NCBI RefSeq assembly: GCF_043641665.1
Contig: NC_092184.1
Location: 21,403,108-21,467,107 of the forward strand
Length of the DNA stretch: 64,000 nucleotides
Direction: 5' to 3'
DNA from: Enoplosus armatus
Taxonomy: Eukaryota > Chordata > Actinopteri > Centrarchiformes > Enoplosidae
Shown here: positions 36,551 to 49,360 of the stretch, piece after piece
How positions within the stretch are numbered: the first letter of the stretch is position 1
Layout of the letters: each line of letters opens with the position of its first letter
Translations under genes and position numbers: made by a program
Notes under the pieces: model-generated
Told to the model about the DNA's origin: nothing
Database searches by the model: none
Seen by the model: the letters and a program-made list of their open reading frames with translations, nothing else

Positions 36551-36559
36551 CGCTTTATT

Positions 36560-39500
36560 CAGTTCTAATTACAGCTGTCTGACCATATCAATTATATTAT
36601 ATTATTTAATTTATTGGACAGTTCAAATACTACATTATATACATGTATATACACACATTAATTGAATACTATTCTCTCTATACTATTACCACTTCAGCCC
36701 TTTAAATCAATCAGCAGGTACTAACTACTAGTACTACTCACATGGCCTGCCGATGGACTGAGCGAAACGTACAATGAAGAGGCAAACATGATCCAACCTA
36801 AATCAGGATGGTGCTTCATCTAGACCCTGTGTCCAGACTATTTGTGAACAATTTGAAATGTATTTGCTCAATAGACGCAAGGCCACTCTGTTGTTTACTT
36901 AAGTTCTGTCGATAATGTGATGTGACTTACCGACCATAATTAAACATTGTGCAATATGTGTGTTTTTGATTAAATAAAATCAACATCAAAAATCATATGA
37001 TGTTCTGTTGTCAAGAACAATAAGCAGCAGCATGTTTCATTGAGGACATTCTGAATCTTGCCGTCACAACTGTTTATTTTTTTCTGACGTATTAATTTCA
37101 TCTGCTATAAGTAGGACACGTTTGAAAACCATGATATTTGAGTGTGCTTGGGGGAAATGGTGTCTCTCAAGCCGGACTTGGTGCAATTATTTTCTCACAT
37201 ATTAATGTAATATTTATTCCCCAACACGTTTATTGTATGTATGTGCAACTACTCTAATGCAACAAAATCTGTGTTTGTGCAAAAATCTGTGAAAATATGG
37301 CTAAAGTTAAAGATTCTGACATTTTTGCAACAATAATGGGTCTCCATTTTCAATTGGGTTGGCTATCATCATCATATTAACGTATAAATTAGGCAAATAT
37401 CACATAATACATGTGTAAACATGTCATAAGCTAAATATTCATGTAGTTCCCCTCTGAAAACTTTTGAATGGCATTCACTCAGGTCCAATAAATAAGTCCA
37501 AGGCGCGCTTAGTGGGATGTATTAACCTCAAAAACACAGCAGTGAATCTGAGAAGTTGCTAAATTTGCAGAGTTTCATGTAAATGAAGTCCCAAGGGGAT
37601 TTCCCTTGAGTGTGCATGTAGAACAGAGGATGATTATATTTAACAATGGAAAAAGTTCCTCTGTGTAAGCCAGTCGTCACATTCTCTGTGCGCTCCCTTT
37701 CTGCTATTGTTCTTCTCTGCTGCATTTGTTTTATACCTGTTATTGCTGCCATCCACTCCATCACTGAGCCAGGACTTCAGTTGCCTGCAAGTCACTGTTT
37801 GTTCCTTCTCAGAGGCAGGGAACTGAGAGGATAGAGAGATGCAATAGTGCAATGGAGGTAATTGATACCCAGCTTAGCATGCCAGTGACTGTGGCTTTCA
37901 GGACATTAAGGAAATGAAAATGCAAGTCTTTGTACACATTAAGAAATAGGCAACCAAAATAGAACCACAACAGCACCGCTGTTCTTAAACTAGACTTGTT
38001 TGTGTCTAGCAACTTGGGATGAGAAGATGTATGTTTCTTTGCAAACATAAGGGGTAACGGAGGGTGCACGTATTATTATTAAGTGTAGTTTTCATTTCCA
38101 CCAGAATGGATTTCTTTACAGAAATACTGAAAGTGTTCACAGTACAAAGCCTGACATCTTTTCTCATGTATGCCAAACATGAGCACCATTTCCACACAAC
38201 CCCAATCTAATTCATCATTTTACCTGAAAATGATGCCGGAATTTCTGAGGCAACTTCAAATGAGTGAGCAGGCAGGGGTTCAGTGTTTTGTTTAATGGTA
38301 CATATAACGGATGGTTTTCACATTGGCTTTTGTGATGATCAAACCTGTGACCTTTCAGTCACTCTCTGTGTAACCAACAGTTTCCCGTGCTGTCTCAACT
38401 ACAACCTCAACATTTTAATACAAATGCAGTTCGCAAGTCATTTACTCAGGAAGAATGTTTCCCATACTCGTGCTACTTTTAGAGTGTCCTAAAGAAAAAG
38501 CAGCCATTCAGTATGTCAATTAGAATATGACGCTTCAAGGAAAACTATGCTTTTTATATACTTAATATACTGTAGTTTTACCTCCAAATATAGTGGTGGT
38601 TAATCTGGAAAAGAAAAACTGTTGGTTTATTTACAACCTGTATGATCGTCTGACCATTGTCTCATTTGACCAGGTTAATTATTTAGTTGAACACAATGTT
38701 TTCAAGTTTGAATAAACCATGGTTTTCCTCTTGCAATGTCACTTTTGTGCAAATCACAGATAACTGATAACTGTCACTTTAAACTGACAGAGATCATCCT
38801 TTATTAAGCACTTAATGTCCATGCTTTAATGACTCACATAAAGATATTGTGCTTAAAGCCTAATATAAGTTAAAATTTGAACCTCTCCCTACAATTACTG
38901 TACTGCTATAATTATTGCTGCTACTGGTATTGCCTAATGTTATACTTCACTGTCTTCAACTTGTTCCTCTTGTCTTCTTCTTGTGAAGTGACCTTTATGC
39001 ACTCCACATCAGATGACTCAGGACTGCTGAGGTGCTGCCATCTGGGATTCTCTTCAGGGTTCCATGAGTAATACAAAATCTCTGCAAGAATTTGGTCATT
39101 TGCAAATATAAACAACCTCCCACTGAAAATGTGAACCTCGACTCTCATATTTTGTAAGATAATTTTATGTTTTTTTCAATTGGTATCAGATTCTTGGGAA
39201 TTACGGGTGATGCAAAGACAGTTTCCAGGGTTAGTGTGAGGTTTCTTATTCGTTTTCTTCTCCTCTCCAGCCCACCTCTCTCCCATTTGGAAGCTCCAGA
39301 GGAGCAGATGGCTTGGCATCACCTGACAGCCCAGTGTCAGCCTGTCGCTTCGGTTTGTCATCCAATCCAAGACTAGCTGTTAGCCCTGAATAAACACAGA
39401 AAGTGGCACACCAAAATTAGTCATGAACAATTTGAGGGCACTATTGAACTGGAATATGAAAACTCACCAAGATGCGCCTCAATCAGGAAACAGGTTCGCA

Positions 39501-40205
39501 CAGCAGGACCCCCCCTTGAGGGACAGAGACCATTAAAATGTGACAGTAAAAACAATCACATTTGCTTTGCACAGTTGGTGTGAAATGCCTTTATTTATTT
39601 TATATCAGCTCTAGGTGAGCTCAGGATGTGCAGAGTTTTCTCTGTGATAATTTCAATTTTCTTCCTAAAGAATGCAAAAAGAAAAACAGCGGGCTGGTGA
39701 TAAGAGTGGAGGTACCAAGAGCAGAGTCACCACATCGAGCCAGTCTAGAGCTGTTTATTGTCTCTGTGAACTTATACACACTAAGATAACCCTGCCAACA
39801 TTTATCAAGTTTCTTAATAAAAATTTACTTTACCAACAGTTGCATTAGGATCCCCTCTAATGACACCACACACCTATTTTGTTTTTGATTCTCCTTAAGA
39901 AAATGTAAATATTCTATAACTGTTTTCCCTCAAAACAGATTTGGCAAACACTACTTTTGCATCTTTGTCCTTCAGCCTAGACAAAAACTGCATGAGGCAC
40001 CGACAGACACACTTATGTTCCAGCATATGCTGCGTGCACAGACAGTAGCCATTATCTCTCCCCTGTGCCTCCCAACAGAGTTGACAGATTCTGACTTTGG
40101 TATGTTCACATGAATTGGCACATGAAGTCACACTCAAACAAACACGTGCACATTTAAAGGGGGAATAGTACAACAAATTGGTTAGTTTCTTGCTTCAGTC
40201 AAAGG
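36560..40205. other. non-coding DNA without identifiable genes
   Basis: AT-rich unique sequence. Frames near 37.5-39.4 kb (60-90 codons) have no domain. The minus frame 38921-39148 (75 codons) is acidic/basic-rich and slightly coding-like, but has no splice context or homology that I can name. Confidence 0.5.
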
Positions 40206-40213
40206 CAGCGGCA

Positions 40214-40255
40214 AAAGCATTAATATGGTCACAGAAAGCATTAATATGGTCACAG
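40214..40255. repeat. 21-bp perfect tandem duplication
   Basis: Two identical adjacent copies of 21 bases (starting AAAGCATTAATATGGTCACA), ending where LINE-like sequence begins. It may reflect a slip or a duplication near the element boundary. Confidence 0.9.
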
Positions 40256-40256
40256 A

Positions 40257-41175
40257 TACGTTTTGGTCCTAAACCGTGGAGTGATTTAAAGACAAGCACT
40301 AGAAATTTGAAAGCCACTGCAGAGACATGAGATTTGTCATGATATGGTTTATTTTGTTAGGACCCTACCTGAGAGGGCCTAAGACAATTAAGTCCTCTAG
40401 CTATGACTTTAAGATGACTGTAAGCAAACACAGTTATTGGCTTGGTTAAGGCACATAAGTTGTAGCTGCTTGGTGAAAGTGCAAGGTAAATGTATGTGTC
40501 ATCTGCATAAATATGATAGATGTTTATTGTTTTTGTATAATTTGACCTTATGCAAGCATGAAAATTTATACTAAAGGGCCCCACGACTGAGCCTTGTGGA
40601 ACTCCATACATCATGTTGGGTTATGTGTATGTTTAGTAGCTGAATGAGACAAATTATTTCCTGTCCTGGAGATAGGACTTGAACCACTTTAGGATTTCAT
40701 CACAATGTCCAACCCAGTTTTCGGGTCTGTCCAGTAGTCAAATAGTAAACAGCAAAGGCAGCACTAAGATTAAGGACTAGAACTGATATGTCCGTAATAT
40801 TTGATAATTTTTCAGTTTCAAGATGAATATCATTCAGAGCATCAGTGTAGTCTCAATACTCAATGACGGTTCAAAATATTGCCAAACCATATGAGGTTGA
40901 AATATTGCTTGCTGGTTCATGGCTTTTACAATTGTTTTCACAAGGAAGGTTTGGTATGTGTCTGTAGTTCGTAATCACAGATATGTGTAGGCTACAAATG
41001 GGCTTAAAGACTGCAGTTTACAAAGCATTAGCAATACCTGATAATAAGAGAGCTGGTGACTGCATTTTAAATAGCTGAAAACACCTAAAGAAGCTTGATG
41101 GAGAGCATCAAGGCAGCTTTTTTAAGATTTCTGTAGGCAAGAGCAATAAACTTCTGACCATATTCCTTCTTTGTG
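40257..41175 (-). mobile_element. decayed non-LTR retrotransposon (LINE) fragment
   Basis: Read on the minus strand, the segment carries the reverse-transcriptase region of a non-LTR element. Landmarks on the + strand match the antisense of a very common fish LINE: 'gtggagtgatttaaagac' near 40278, 'gtccaacccagtttt' near 40707, and 'acctgataataagagagctgg' near 41035. It contains stops and deletions, lacks an endonuclease domain and 3' tail, and is 5'- and internally truncated, so it is a dead copy. I do not fix the clade (L2/CR1-like or another). Confidence 0.8.
40357..40614 (-). pseudogene. reverse transcriptase fragment of the LINE
   Basis: An 85-codon open remnant on the minus strand. It begins just before GVPQGS (residues 4-9), the conserved motif of non-LTR reverse transcriptases, and carries the catalytic YADD (residues 36-39, bases 40498-40509) with the usual spacing shortened. 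After YADDTYIYLALSP the similarity fades. A full reverse transcriptase domain is several times longer, so this is a broken relic that cannot be functional. The ATG is incidental. Confidence 0.8.
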
Positions 41176-41179
41176 ATCG

Positions 41180-43270
41180 TGGGATGGATTTTTCTTCAGT
41201 GACACACTACGACATATTGACATAATCTAAATACAAAAAGAAATTAACAAGAGGACAAGGGCTCAGGCAGCAGTGTTGTGTTTTGTTTGTTTTACCAGTA
41301 TTCGTTACCATCATACATCAATGTCACTGTTTAATTAATCAGTATGTGTATAAAAGCAGGTAATCACTGGGATGTGTCTTTCTAACAGCTTCTACAGTGT
41401 TTGCGTTTTACATGTGAGCTCACTTCTAGCGTGCGATTGCCTGTCAACATGTCAATCAAGACTGCTGTGAATGGAAAATACAAACTCACAGTACAGTTGT
41501 CAAAACAGGTGTGAGGTCTACTAAACATGTGGATGCATAAAAGCATTTTTTGAAAATAAGGGACATATATTTTTACCGACTTTGTGGCATTTTTAAATTG
41601 CTTTACTAAGAGCATATTATATTGGATAACACAAAAATGAATGGAAGATATAACAAGGAAATGTGGCTGAAGATGCATACATAGTTTGTACAGCTAAAAT
41701 ATACTGCATTATCATAATTTTTATAACTTGATATTATAACACCTCCCCCTGAAAACACTATTGACACCTGTAAAGAGGTGTATCTGGACAGGGAGAGACC
41801 AGCGTACACACGTCAATATACTGTATTAATGACTTTTACAATCCTGAAAGTTTAACCATTACCATATCATTAACATGGAACTTGTGACAACACTGAACTC
41901 GATATACTCTACAGTTTATACCATTTCTTGGGGGAATTTCCAAAGAATTACAAACATGCTTGTAAACGTCTATAGACAGTCTAATTGAGTGCGTCTTTAC
42001 TTGGAACATTCCACCACAGAACATTTGGTTTATCTCCACAGACAAAGTCACACACCTGTTTTCAAGAAGCTCTTTTCCTTTTGGCTTTCGTTTTCATTTT
42101 GGTGGGTAAATGCTGTGTAAATAAGCTTGGTAATCAAGTGTCCCTAACTGTACTGTAACTGTACTTTTAGATGTTGTAATGCTCCTATATTTATCTAAGA
42201 ACCCACTAAAGTCATTGTCTGTTTTCCTGTATTCCCTTTCTTTGAATAATAGCCAATAATTAAGGAAAACTGAATAAAAATATCAGAATATTTTCATTAG
42301 ACATGTAGGCTATTTACATGTGAAGATCCTTCTAACATACTGTGAATATCAAGACCCACAGTCTAGTGTTGAATACTCTAAAGTTGCTGATGACATTAAC
42401 TACTTACAACATGAAAATCATCAGCTTTACAAATAGCTTAAATTAAGCTCAAACAAGAAGCACACCTCCTGAAATCCTGAAATTACTGAATGTAATTAGC
42501 ATTTCTGATTAATGCTTTTTCAAATGCACCTTGTGATTGCAAGTGCCCTCTAGCTGATTTTGTATATGAATATGTCTATGCTTTTACAATAAAACAATCA
42601 AAGTGGTGAAAAACTGTCAGTATTTCACAGTGTGTGGCTAGATTACTTCTGTTAAGCATCAACACATCTTATTTTTGTGTGAAGCAGTTGTGAGTTATGA
42701 TTAGAGTGAACCGATACCTGATTAATGACCTCTCAGTCACATGTCTTGTGCCATGGACACAGCTTTTTCTGCTCCAAACTGAAAACAAGCGACTGTAAAG
42801 ATTGCAAAAAACAAAGCAGTGTTGGTACACTATGTGATTGTGTGTGAGAGACAAAGAGAAATGTGGGAAACAGAGATTAAAGAGTGGAGGAAAGAAAGAG
42901 GAGACAGAGAGGGAGGAAGGGAGCTATAGAAAAATCATATTAGGGAATTGGAGTGTATCAGTGCTGTTACGTGAATTGAGGTGCCCCACTACAGGTTGGT
43001 TCCAGGCAGTGAAATGATAGATGAAAAGGAGAAACAACAGTAGTCAATTACAGTAGTGCATGATTAACCTAAACTAATTAAGACCTCTGGGTAATGGAGG
43101 GAAAGGAAACACTAGCCGTCCCTTCCTTTTTACAGTGTGAACTCCCAGTGCAGAATCTGTACTGAGGCCGCCTTTGTTCTCAGTGTCCCAGTCCTCAACC
43201 CAGCTGAATGACTGCCATCTCTACTGTAACTCTCGCTCTCTGTCTTTCTCTCCAACTTACAGTGTGTTTC
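41180..43270. other. non-coding DNA without identifiable genes
   Basis: Unique AT-rich sequence with a nearly pure polypurine stretch at about 42847-42925 (gagacaaagag... to ...gaggaaggg). No gene or element recognised. Confidence 0.5.
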
Positions 43271-43274
43271 AGTC

Positions 43275-43276
<2 letters not shown>

Positions 43277-43307
<31 letters not shown>
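43277..43307. repeat. (TG)n microsatellite
   Basis: About 30 bases of uninterrupted TG, preceded by a CT-rich segment. Confidence 0.97.
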
Positions 43308-43499
43308 CACTGCGCATGTACAGAATTGTTACCTCTTTTGGCCAGACAATCTGCTGTTTGAATGAATGAATTAAAGGAGATGACTTATTTGATTAACATT
43401 AATTATAAATGATGAAGTTCATGTTCCTTTGAGAATAACAAATAATAAAATAAACAAAATAAATAAACAGCACCTTAAATGCAGCAGTCGCGTATATAG

Positions 43500-43875
43500 C
43501 TGGTGCCAGAGGCTGTTTAGCTCAGACAGTGAGCCGCTGTCCAAAGGTAACAAAATCTAACTACCAACAAGCTCACTAATTAACACATTATATCCCAGTT
43601 GTTTAATCAGTACAAAAAAAATGAAGCATAAAAATGACAATTGGACGTTTTACAAGAGATTGTGTGCCAGACTATTTCTTGGCCAGGCGCAGTAACTTCC
43701 TGGAGTCTTGGCTACTTGCCTGTCAATCGGTTCCGGCCAAGCTAAGCTAACCGGCTGCTAGCTGTAGCCGTATATTTACCAGACAGATATGAGAGTGGTA
43801 TCAGTTTCTTCGTCTAACTCTCTGCAGGAAAGCAAATAAGCGTATTTCCCAAAATGTCGAACTATTGCTTTAATC
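43500..43875 (+). mobile_element. non-coding interspersed repeat common in percomorph fish
   Basis: Family words appear in order: 'agctcactaattaacac', 'tttaatcagtacaaaaa', 'gactatttcttggcc', 'gcgcagtaacttcctgg', 'aagctaagctaaccggctgc', 'atatttaccagacagatatg', 'agagtggtatca', and 'tttcccaaaatgtcgaacta' followed by 'ttgcttta'. This order matches a high-copy fish repeat that I recognise. The last 100 bases are strikingly well kept compared with the start. It has no coding content. Class is uncertain (SINE-like or non-autonomous DNA element). Confidence 0.8.
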
Positions 43876-43934
43876 TGTGGCAGCATTATTGTACAGTAGA
43901 TTGTACATGAAGGCTTTTAGACCTGTAGATTCGG

Positions 43935-43990
43935 GCAAGACAAGGCAGCTTTATTTAAAAAGCACATTTCAAATAACTTTGGAAAACCAA
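43935..43990 (+). mobile_element. short retroelement-derived fragment
   Basis: 'ggcaagacaaggcagctttatttaaaaagcacatttcaaa' follows the form of a widespread fish repeat end (ggcaaggcaagtttatttatatagcacatttca). It is a truncated fragment of about 55 bases lying just after the larger repeat. Confidence 0.6.
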
Positions 43991-44179
43991 TGCTCATCTT
44001 TATAAACACATTATTGTAGCTGATCTTTATGACTTTTCTTTATTTTTAACATTTAGGATATTGCTACTGTAATTGCATATGGTATAGTCTTAACATATTT
44101 TGTACATATACTCTAGATACGTGTCAGTGAGAACCCATAAGAAGATGCAGTTGTCTACAGTTCTGCATTGCACTTTCTT

Positions 44180-44392
44180 GTTTATTGTTGCTGTTGGCAT
44201 GGTTTTCTTTGTGTATATTTTACTGTCCTTTTGTACAGCACTTTGCACTTTGTACAGCACTTTATTGTTGCCATTGGTATGTTTCTCTTTGTGTGCATTT
44301 AATGTACAGCAGTATCTGCATAGCACTTCGGTCAGCTTAAGCTGTGTTTAAAAGTGTTCTATAAATAAACTTTACTTATTTACTTACTTACT
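44180..44392 (+). mobile_element. retroelement 3'-tail-like segment with internal duplication
   Basis: The end reads 'gcacttcggtcagcttaagctg', then a 'ctataaataaactt' word and (TTAC)n. This is the usual layout of a fish LINE/SINE 3' tail that finishes in short tandem units. Upstream, 44180-44260 and 44261-44318 are imperfect tandem copies sharing 'tttattgttg', 'ttctctttgtgtg'-like words and 'tgtacagca'. No coding part remains. Confidence 0.6.
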
Positions 44393-44879
44393 TGTGCTGT
44401 AACACTGCAAAGGAAAATGAATAAATCAAACATTGCCTCTCTCTGTTCTTTATACATTTTTGGCCATTTTCTTCAGCATGGATACACTACATGTTGTGTT
44501 TATTTTAAATAAATTGGATTGTTGGTGGAAGAGACAGATGAGGGAAGAACCTCTCTTTAAATTCCTAGATTGACTACTCTATAGCGCCAAGGAATAAAGC
44601 ATTCTGTTATGCTAATTGCAATGCTGCACTTTGATGCTACCTCACCGCGGTGACAGCTCCTCCTGCTGTGTATCAGTCGAAGAATATCAGTCGTCCAAGT
44701 ACAAGGGCTTGTTTGAAAGCACGGTGAAAAAACAAACTGCATGCCTCTTGGTCCAGTGCTTACTCGATGGATCATGGGACATTAGGAGCCAGACAAGCAT
44801 CACAACAGACAAATACATTTGCATCAACTATGCAAAATAAGAAACCGAGGACCATCGGGGGATGACTGGGCTTTGCGAA

Positions 44880-45110
44880 TTTGGAAAACAAAGTGTTGTC
44901 TAATTACATTAGTTCTTATTATCTGTTGTAGGAGTAGGGCATTAATGCTAAATTGGTGATTGGCTAATTTTTTTTATCTCCCTTAATAATACCGGTGGGA
45001 AATGACTGACTGGGTGGAAGTGGATCAATGCAGGTTCCTCTTTAATCAGGACATATTAATGCATAAACCATCTCGCAGGTGACCTGGATCCACACAGCTT
45101 TGAAGTTGTC
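44880..45110. promoter_or_regulatory. candidate conserved non-coding element
   Basis: Unique block with GGGCATTAATGCTAAATTGG, GATTGGCTAATTTT (a CCAAT-like ATTGG beside a TAAT core), CCTTAATAATACC, and GGACATATTAATGCATAAACC. Well-packed homeodomain words, no frame and no repeats. Inference from composition. Confidence 0.38.
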
Positions 45111-45114
45111 AGTG

Positions 45115-48100
45115 ATCTTCACTAGTCATCAATTTGCAAGAGCTCATCATTTGGAAAACTCCCCTTGCTCCATCTCTTTGCATCCTGGGAATTGAAAGAG
45201 GCTTTTTCCCGTCTCTGCTTTGGGTATGCATGGCGCTGCTTGAGAGCCTGCAGGAAGCAAAATGCTGACATCAGGCAAACTATTTGGAGTTTCTTAATCT
45301 GTTTTCTCAGTGTATATATACCATATATATAGTATGTATTACACTCGAACTTATCTTAATTAGCCTATGCCTCCCAGTTGTTGTTGCTGTCTTGATCATT
45401 CTCAGTGTCACAAGTCAACCGAATAAAATGTCCAACACTTTAATTAAAGATAAAGTTATACTTCAGGCCCTTGAAAACCAGGCGTATAAGGACTTTTTTG
45501 TGGAAAACACTTCCATCTTCAATTGAGTGAAATCAGATCCCTCCTTGAACACAACTTTTGTCATATTGCAACATGGTTTCTGTCACTCAAACTGTGGTGG
45601 GAAGTAAAGCCTAGACAGGGAATCACCACATCTCCACTAATGATAGGGATTCTCTGACATTACATTATCTGAGCTGATTTTATTTCCCCAAAAAGCCTGA
45701 CTCGCACGGAGCCCTTCTTTGACTTTCCTAATGAACGAACTTCCTATTCAGGTTGAGTCTGCTCCAAATGCCACCTTTTCCGCCATCTAATGTCACATTT
45801 CCATGTTCAAACGTCAATGTTTGAGAATTCAGTTTTTACATGGTAATAGTCTGTGAGGACTAATTATAGAGAGGCCAGATGTCACAATGTATTGTTATGC
45901 ATCAACTGGTCTAACCCTTGATATTAAAATTAGTGAGGATGAGATCAGAATTTAAATTATATAATTGACATTAGCCCACCAGTGATGTTATTATTGAACT
46001 AAATTTAGTATGATTTGGGCATTTTTCACTGGCACACAATATTTATTCCCCACTTGTAATCACTAATATACTGCCAGCCAGCAGTACAGTTTCTTTTTGA
46101 AGGAAAACAATATATTACAGGATTACAATGTGTGCACATTGTTTGCATAAACCTCCACATTATGTGAATGATGCTCTATATGCACTGATAAACTGTAGAA
46201 AGACTAAAGGTGATCCACTGTGCAACGTGTTTATTTATATCCGCTGGGCATTTCCTGTTATGTCTAAATATTGACGTGTATAGCTCACACAGGACCTCCA
46301 GATGCACGAAATAAACTATCTCTCAGAGATCCAGCAGTAATATGTTCAGTGTAGTTGATCTAATCACAATTCAGTCTGGCAACAGTGGATTTCAAGAAAC
46401 ACCTTCGTAGGAGTAGTTTAGTGTTTAGTGTGAATTTCTGAGACGGACACTGGCCAGTAAAAGATGTAGGGCTACTCTAAAAATATGTGGGCTCGAAATG
46501 TTTTTCTACAATTCAGAAAGACATAATTTTAACCAGGATTTAGGATTTTGTTGGTTATCTGTTCAGTTCTGTGGCATAATATGTGTGATATTACTTTTAC
46601 ATTCAGCTTTGTTCCAGTCAAAATTGACCATTTTACATCTTTTGCAAGTCATGTCAGTGATAATCCACAAAATCACACATTCGCACACCTGCTCTCAGCT
46701 ATATGACAAAAGAGATTCATTATTCTACAACTGGACTTTTGTTTTATAGTATTATACTGAAGCCACTGTGTGGACTTGTGTATGTGATTGAACCACCTTG
46801 CAACAATGGCACGACTTTTTGAATAAAAGTGATAATCATCATTTCAAAAATGATATATAAATTAATCTTATTTGCTAAGAATATAGTTAAACCACCATTG
46901 ACCTGATATGTTAAACTTGACTTCGAAAAGTTTTGTGAAGGTCTTTGTAGAAGAAAATAAAAAAATAAAAAGTTTGCCTCGGAGGGTGACCCTGCATTTA
47001 ATGAAGTTTAGGTCCTGTGAATCACTGACTATGTGCATATGTGTTGATATCAGGGACCATCTGCTGGCAAAAATATATTTTTTCTTTCACTTGTTCTCAC
47101 TTAGTGCTTTATTAATTAAATAGCATTTCAGCTTCAACTGCAGGAGTGTAGTCCTAAAGATAAGGCAGGAAGATGACAAAAAGTACAGAGTACATGGTTA
47201 AGCTTCATCTGAGCCAGTATATCAAATGCATTTATAGTTTTCATGTGTTACTGTGTTTGTTCTTTCATTTATTTATTTATTTTATTTCACATTTGTCTAG
47301 CCGGTTGTTATTAGAGTCGTAGTTGGCTTTGTTTGAGACCTCTACTAGGTCTCATATAATGTATTTTTTAGAGGCACAGTGTGGGGTGATGCTGAACAAT
47401 AAATATTCTAGGGGCTGTATAGATCAAATCTGGCAACCAGAAGCTCCTGTCATGACCAATTAGAAATGCTTTGTGACTCAAAAACTCGCTCACAGGCATG
47501 AGGCAGCTGTACCTGTGGCCATTGTCAGTCAGCGGACAAAACTGCACCGGTTAACCCTGTGTGGAGAACGGGGAGTTGCAGCCTTGAGAACAGCAGTTCT
47601 AAAGATGAATTCAATGAATATTTTACAATGCCTTCATTATGGGTGCATGTAATTACTGCCTTTCCCATGATGCTTGACTAAGCCTCAACGAGTAGAAGTG
47701 AAGTGGGGAGCATGGAAGGTTTGAATTTGTTTTCCCCCCAACAAAAACAAATCACTGTAATGGTTTAGAACTCATTTAAGTACTTTGATCACTAAGTGAT
47801 GCATGTACTGATACTTTCTAATTCGCTTCTGAGTGAACACTGCTGCTTTATTAAGCCTCTCGAAAATTCGACCCAGTGAAGTGGTGCTGCTGCTCCTTCA
47901 AAGCTATATGGAATTTGATTTTTCAGATTCTGTTTTTCTCCTCACTTCAATGAGCTCCTAGTTTGCCTGTGGTGATGCGACTACGAGGAAGACTTGGGGA
48001 TTATTTTCTGTGACTGGGTTGAACCCAAAGAAAAGTTTATGGACTCAAGAAGAGATAAACAACTCATCTCAAAAACGTCTGAGGTCCACTTTCATGTCAC

Positions 48101-48400
48101 TGTTTCCTTCAGTTATCTCACCTTCAATGACTACATTTTCTATGCAAATACATTTAGTGCGATATGGCCAAAATAAACCTTAAATCTACTGTACTGCAGG
48201 CTCTTGGGATTGTTAACAGATAATATTTATAATCTGTCTTTTTCTAAATCCCTCTAATCCATTGGGCTTCCATCCATACATTTATTGGTGAGTAAGATAT
48301 ATCAAAAGTTTTATTTTATGTTTTTTTGAATTTTCTTTTATCAATAAAGACACCATGTGATGAAAAAGTAATAGAAATTCATTTGTCAAAGAAAATACAT
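45115..48400. other. non-coding DNA without identifiable genes
   Basis: AT-rich unique sequence. A hydrophobic frame at 45284-45526 (80 codons) and other short frames have no context supporting them. There is a TTTA-rich run near 47265-47286. Confidence 0.5.
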
Positions 48401-48409
48401 TCAGTTCAG

Positions 48410-48560
48410 TTCACTTTAATGACCCCACATCCCTGCTTTTTAGAGCACATAACAGCACATATCACACAGCCACAGTAGCGAGAAATATATTACATCACAC
48501 ACAACAGCACATTAACGCCCACAAAATGCAATAACAGACACACATAACCACAATATACAT
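48410..48560 (-). mobile_element. possible LINE-tail-like fragment (antisense)
   Basis: 'cagttcactttaatgaccccacatccctgc' followed by a long C/A-rich stretch (cacataacagcacatatcacacagccaca...) resembles, weakly, the antisense 3' tails of fish LINEs as at 1.68 kb. The following sequence to about 48760 (cagcaggtgctggatgagc...) may belong to the same element. Tentative. Confidence 0.3.
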
Positions 48561-48984
48561 CATGTATCATATCACATATCTTGCAACATAACACAGTTAC
48601 AGAACAACACCACAGCATCAACGCTGCAGCCAAAGAGAAGTGAGAGTTTTCTGTCGTGGAGCAGCAGGTGCTGGATGAGCCGGGGGATTAACGCGATGAG
48701 TTCAGTGTCTTTATTGCAGCGAGGAGAAATCTGCTTTTAAAGTGGGTTGTCTCAGTGGCCAGTAATTTGTACTGTAGCACCTCCCAAATAATAATAATAA
48801 TAAAAAAAAGAATAAGAAATACAGAATGGCACACCAGCTTCTGTATGCGCTCTATGATACATTATTTTTCACAACTGCAGTATATTTGATTTGAGATCAT
48901 GTTGTGCTCCCATGTTTCCATGTCAGTCCAATAGCGGGTGCACTAGAAACTAAGTGTGTCTTTTGCTTCTTCAGATGAAAGCAT

Positions 48985-49360
48985 ATGACACTGCCATCAT
49001 TAGCTGGCCCTGCATTATCATAACAAGCTGTCCAATTCAAATCTCTACGGACTTTTTCCACTTACCTTGTGGATGTTTGTTTTTTAATTTGTTTACTTAA
49101 ACCCCCCTGATTGGCATGTTTTATTCATTTATATTTCCTAGTGACATTATGTGTGTAATTTCCTTGACATTTAGATGGGCATTTTTATTATGATCCTATA
49201 GCCAAACTAATCTGAGGCCACATCTCTGTGTCTGGCATTTCTATTAGGTGTTTGCTATCAAGTAAATGTCCCCTTGAAGATCAAACCTGCCATCATATCA
49301 TTTCTAAAAGGGAGCCTGCTCTATGCTTCCAGTATAAATATTTGGCAGGATACATTTTTG
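48985..49360. promoter_or_regulatory. candidate conserved non-coding element
   Basis: Unique block with CATCATTAGCTGG, CCTGCATTATCATAAC, TGTTTACTTAAAC (forkhead-like TGTTTAC) and TTATTATGATCC. There is no frame or repeat. Weak-to-moderate call from motif content. Confidence 0.28.
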
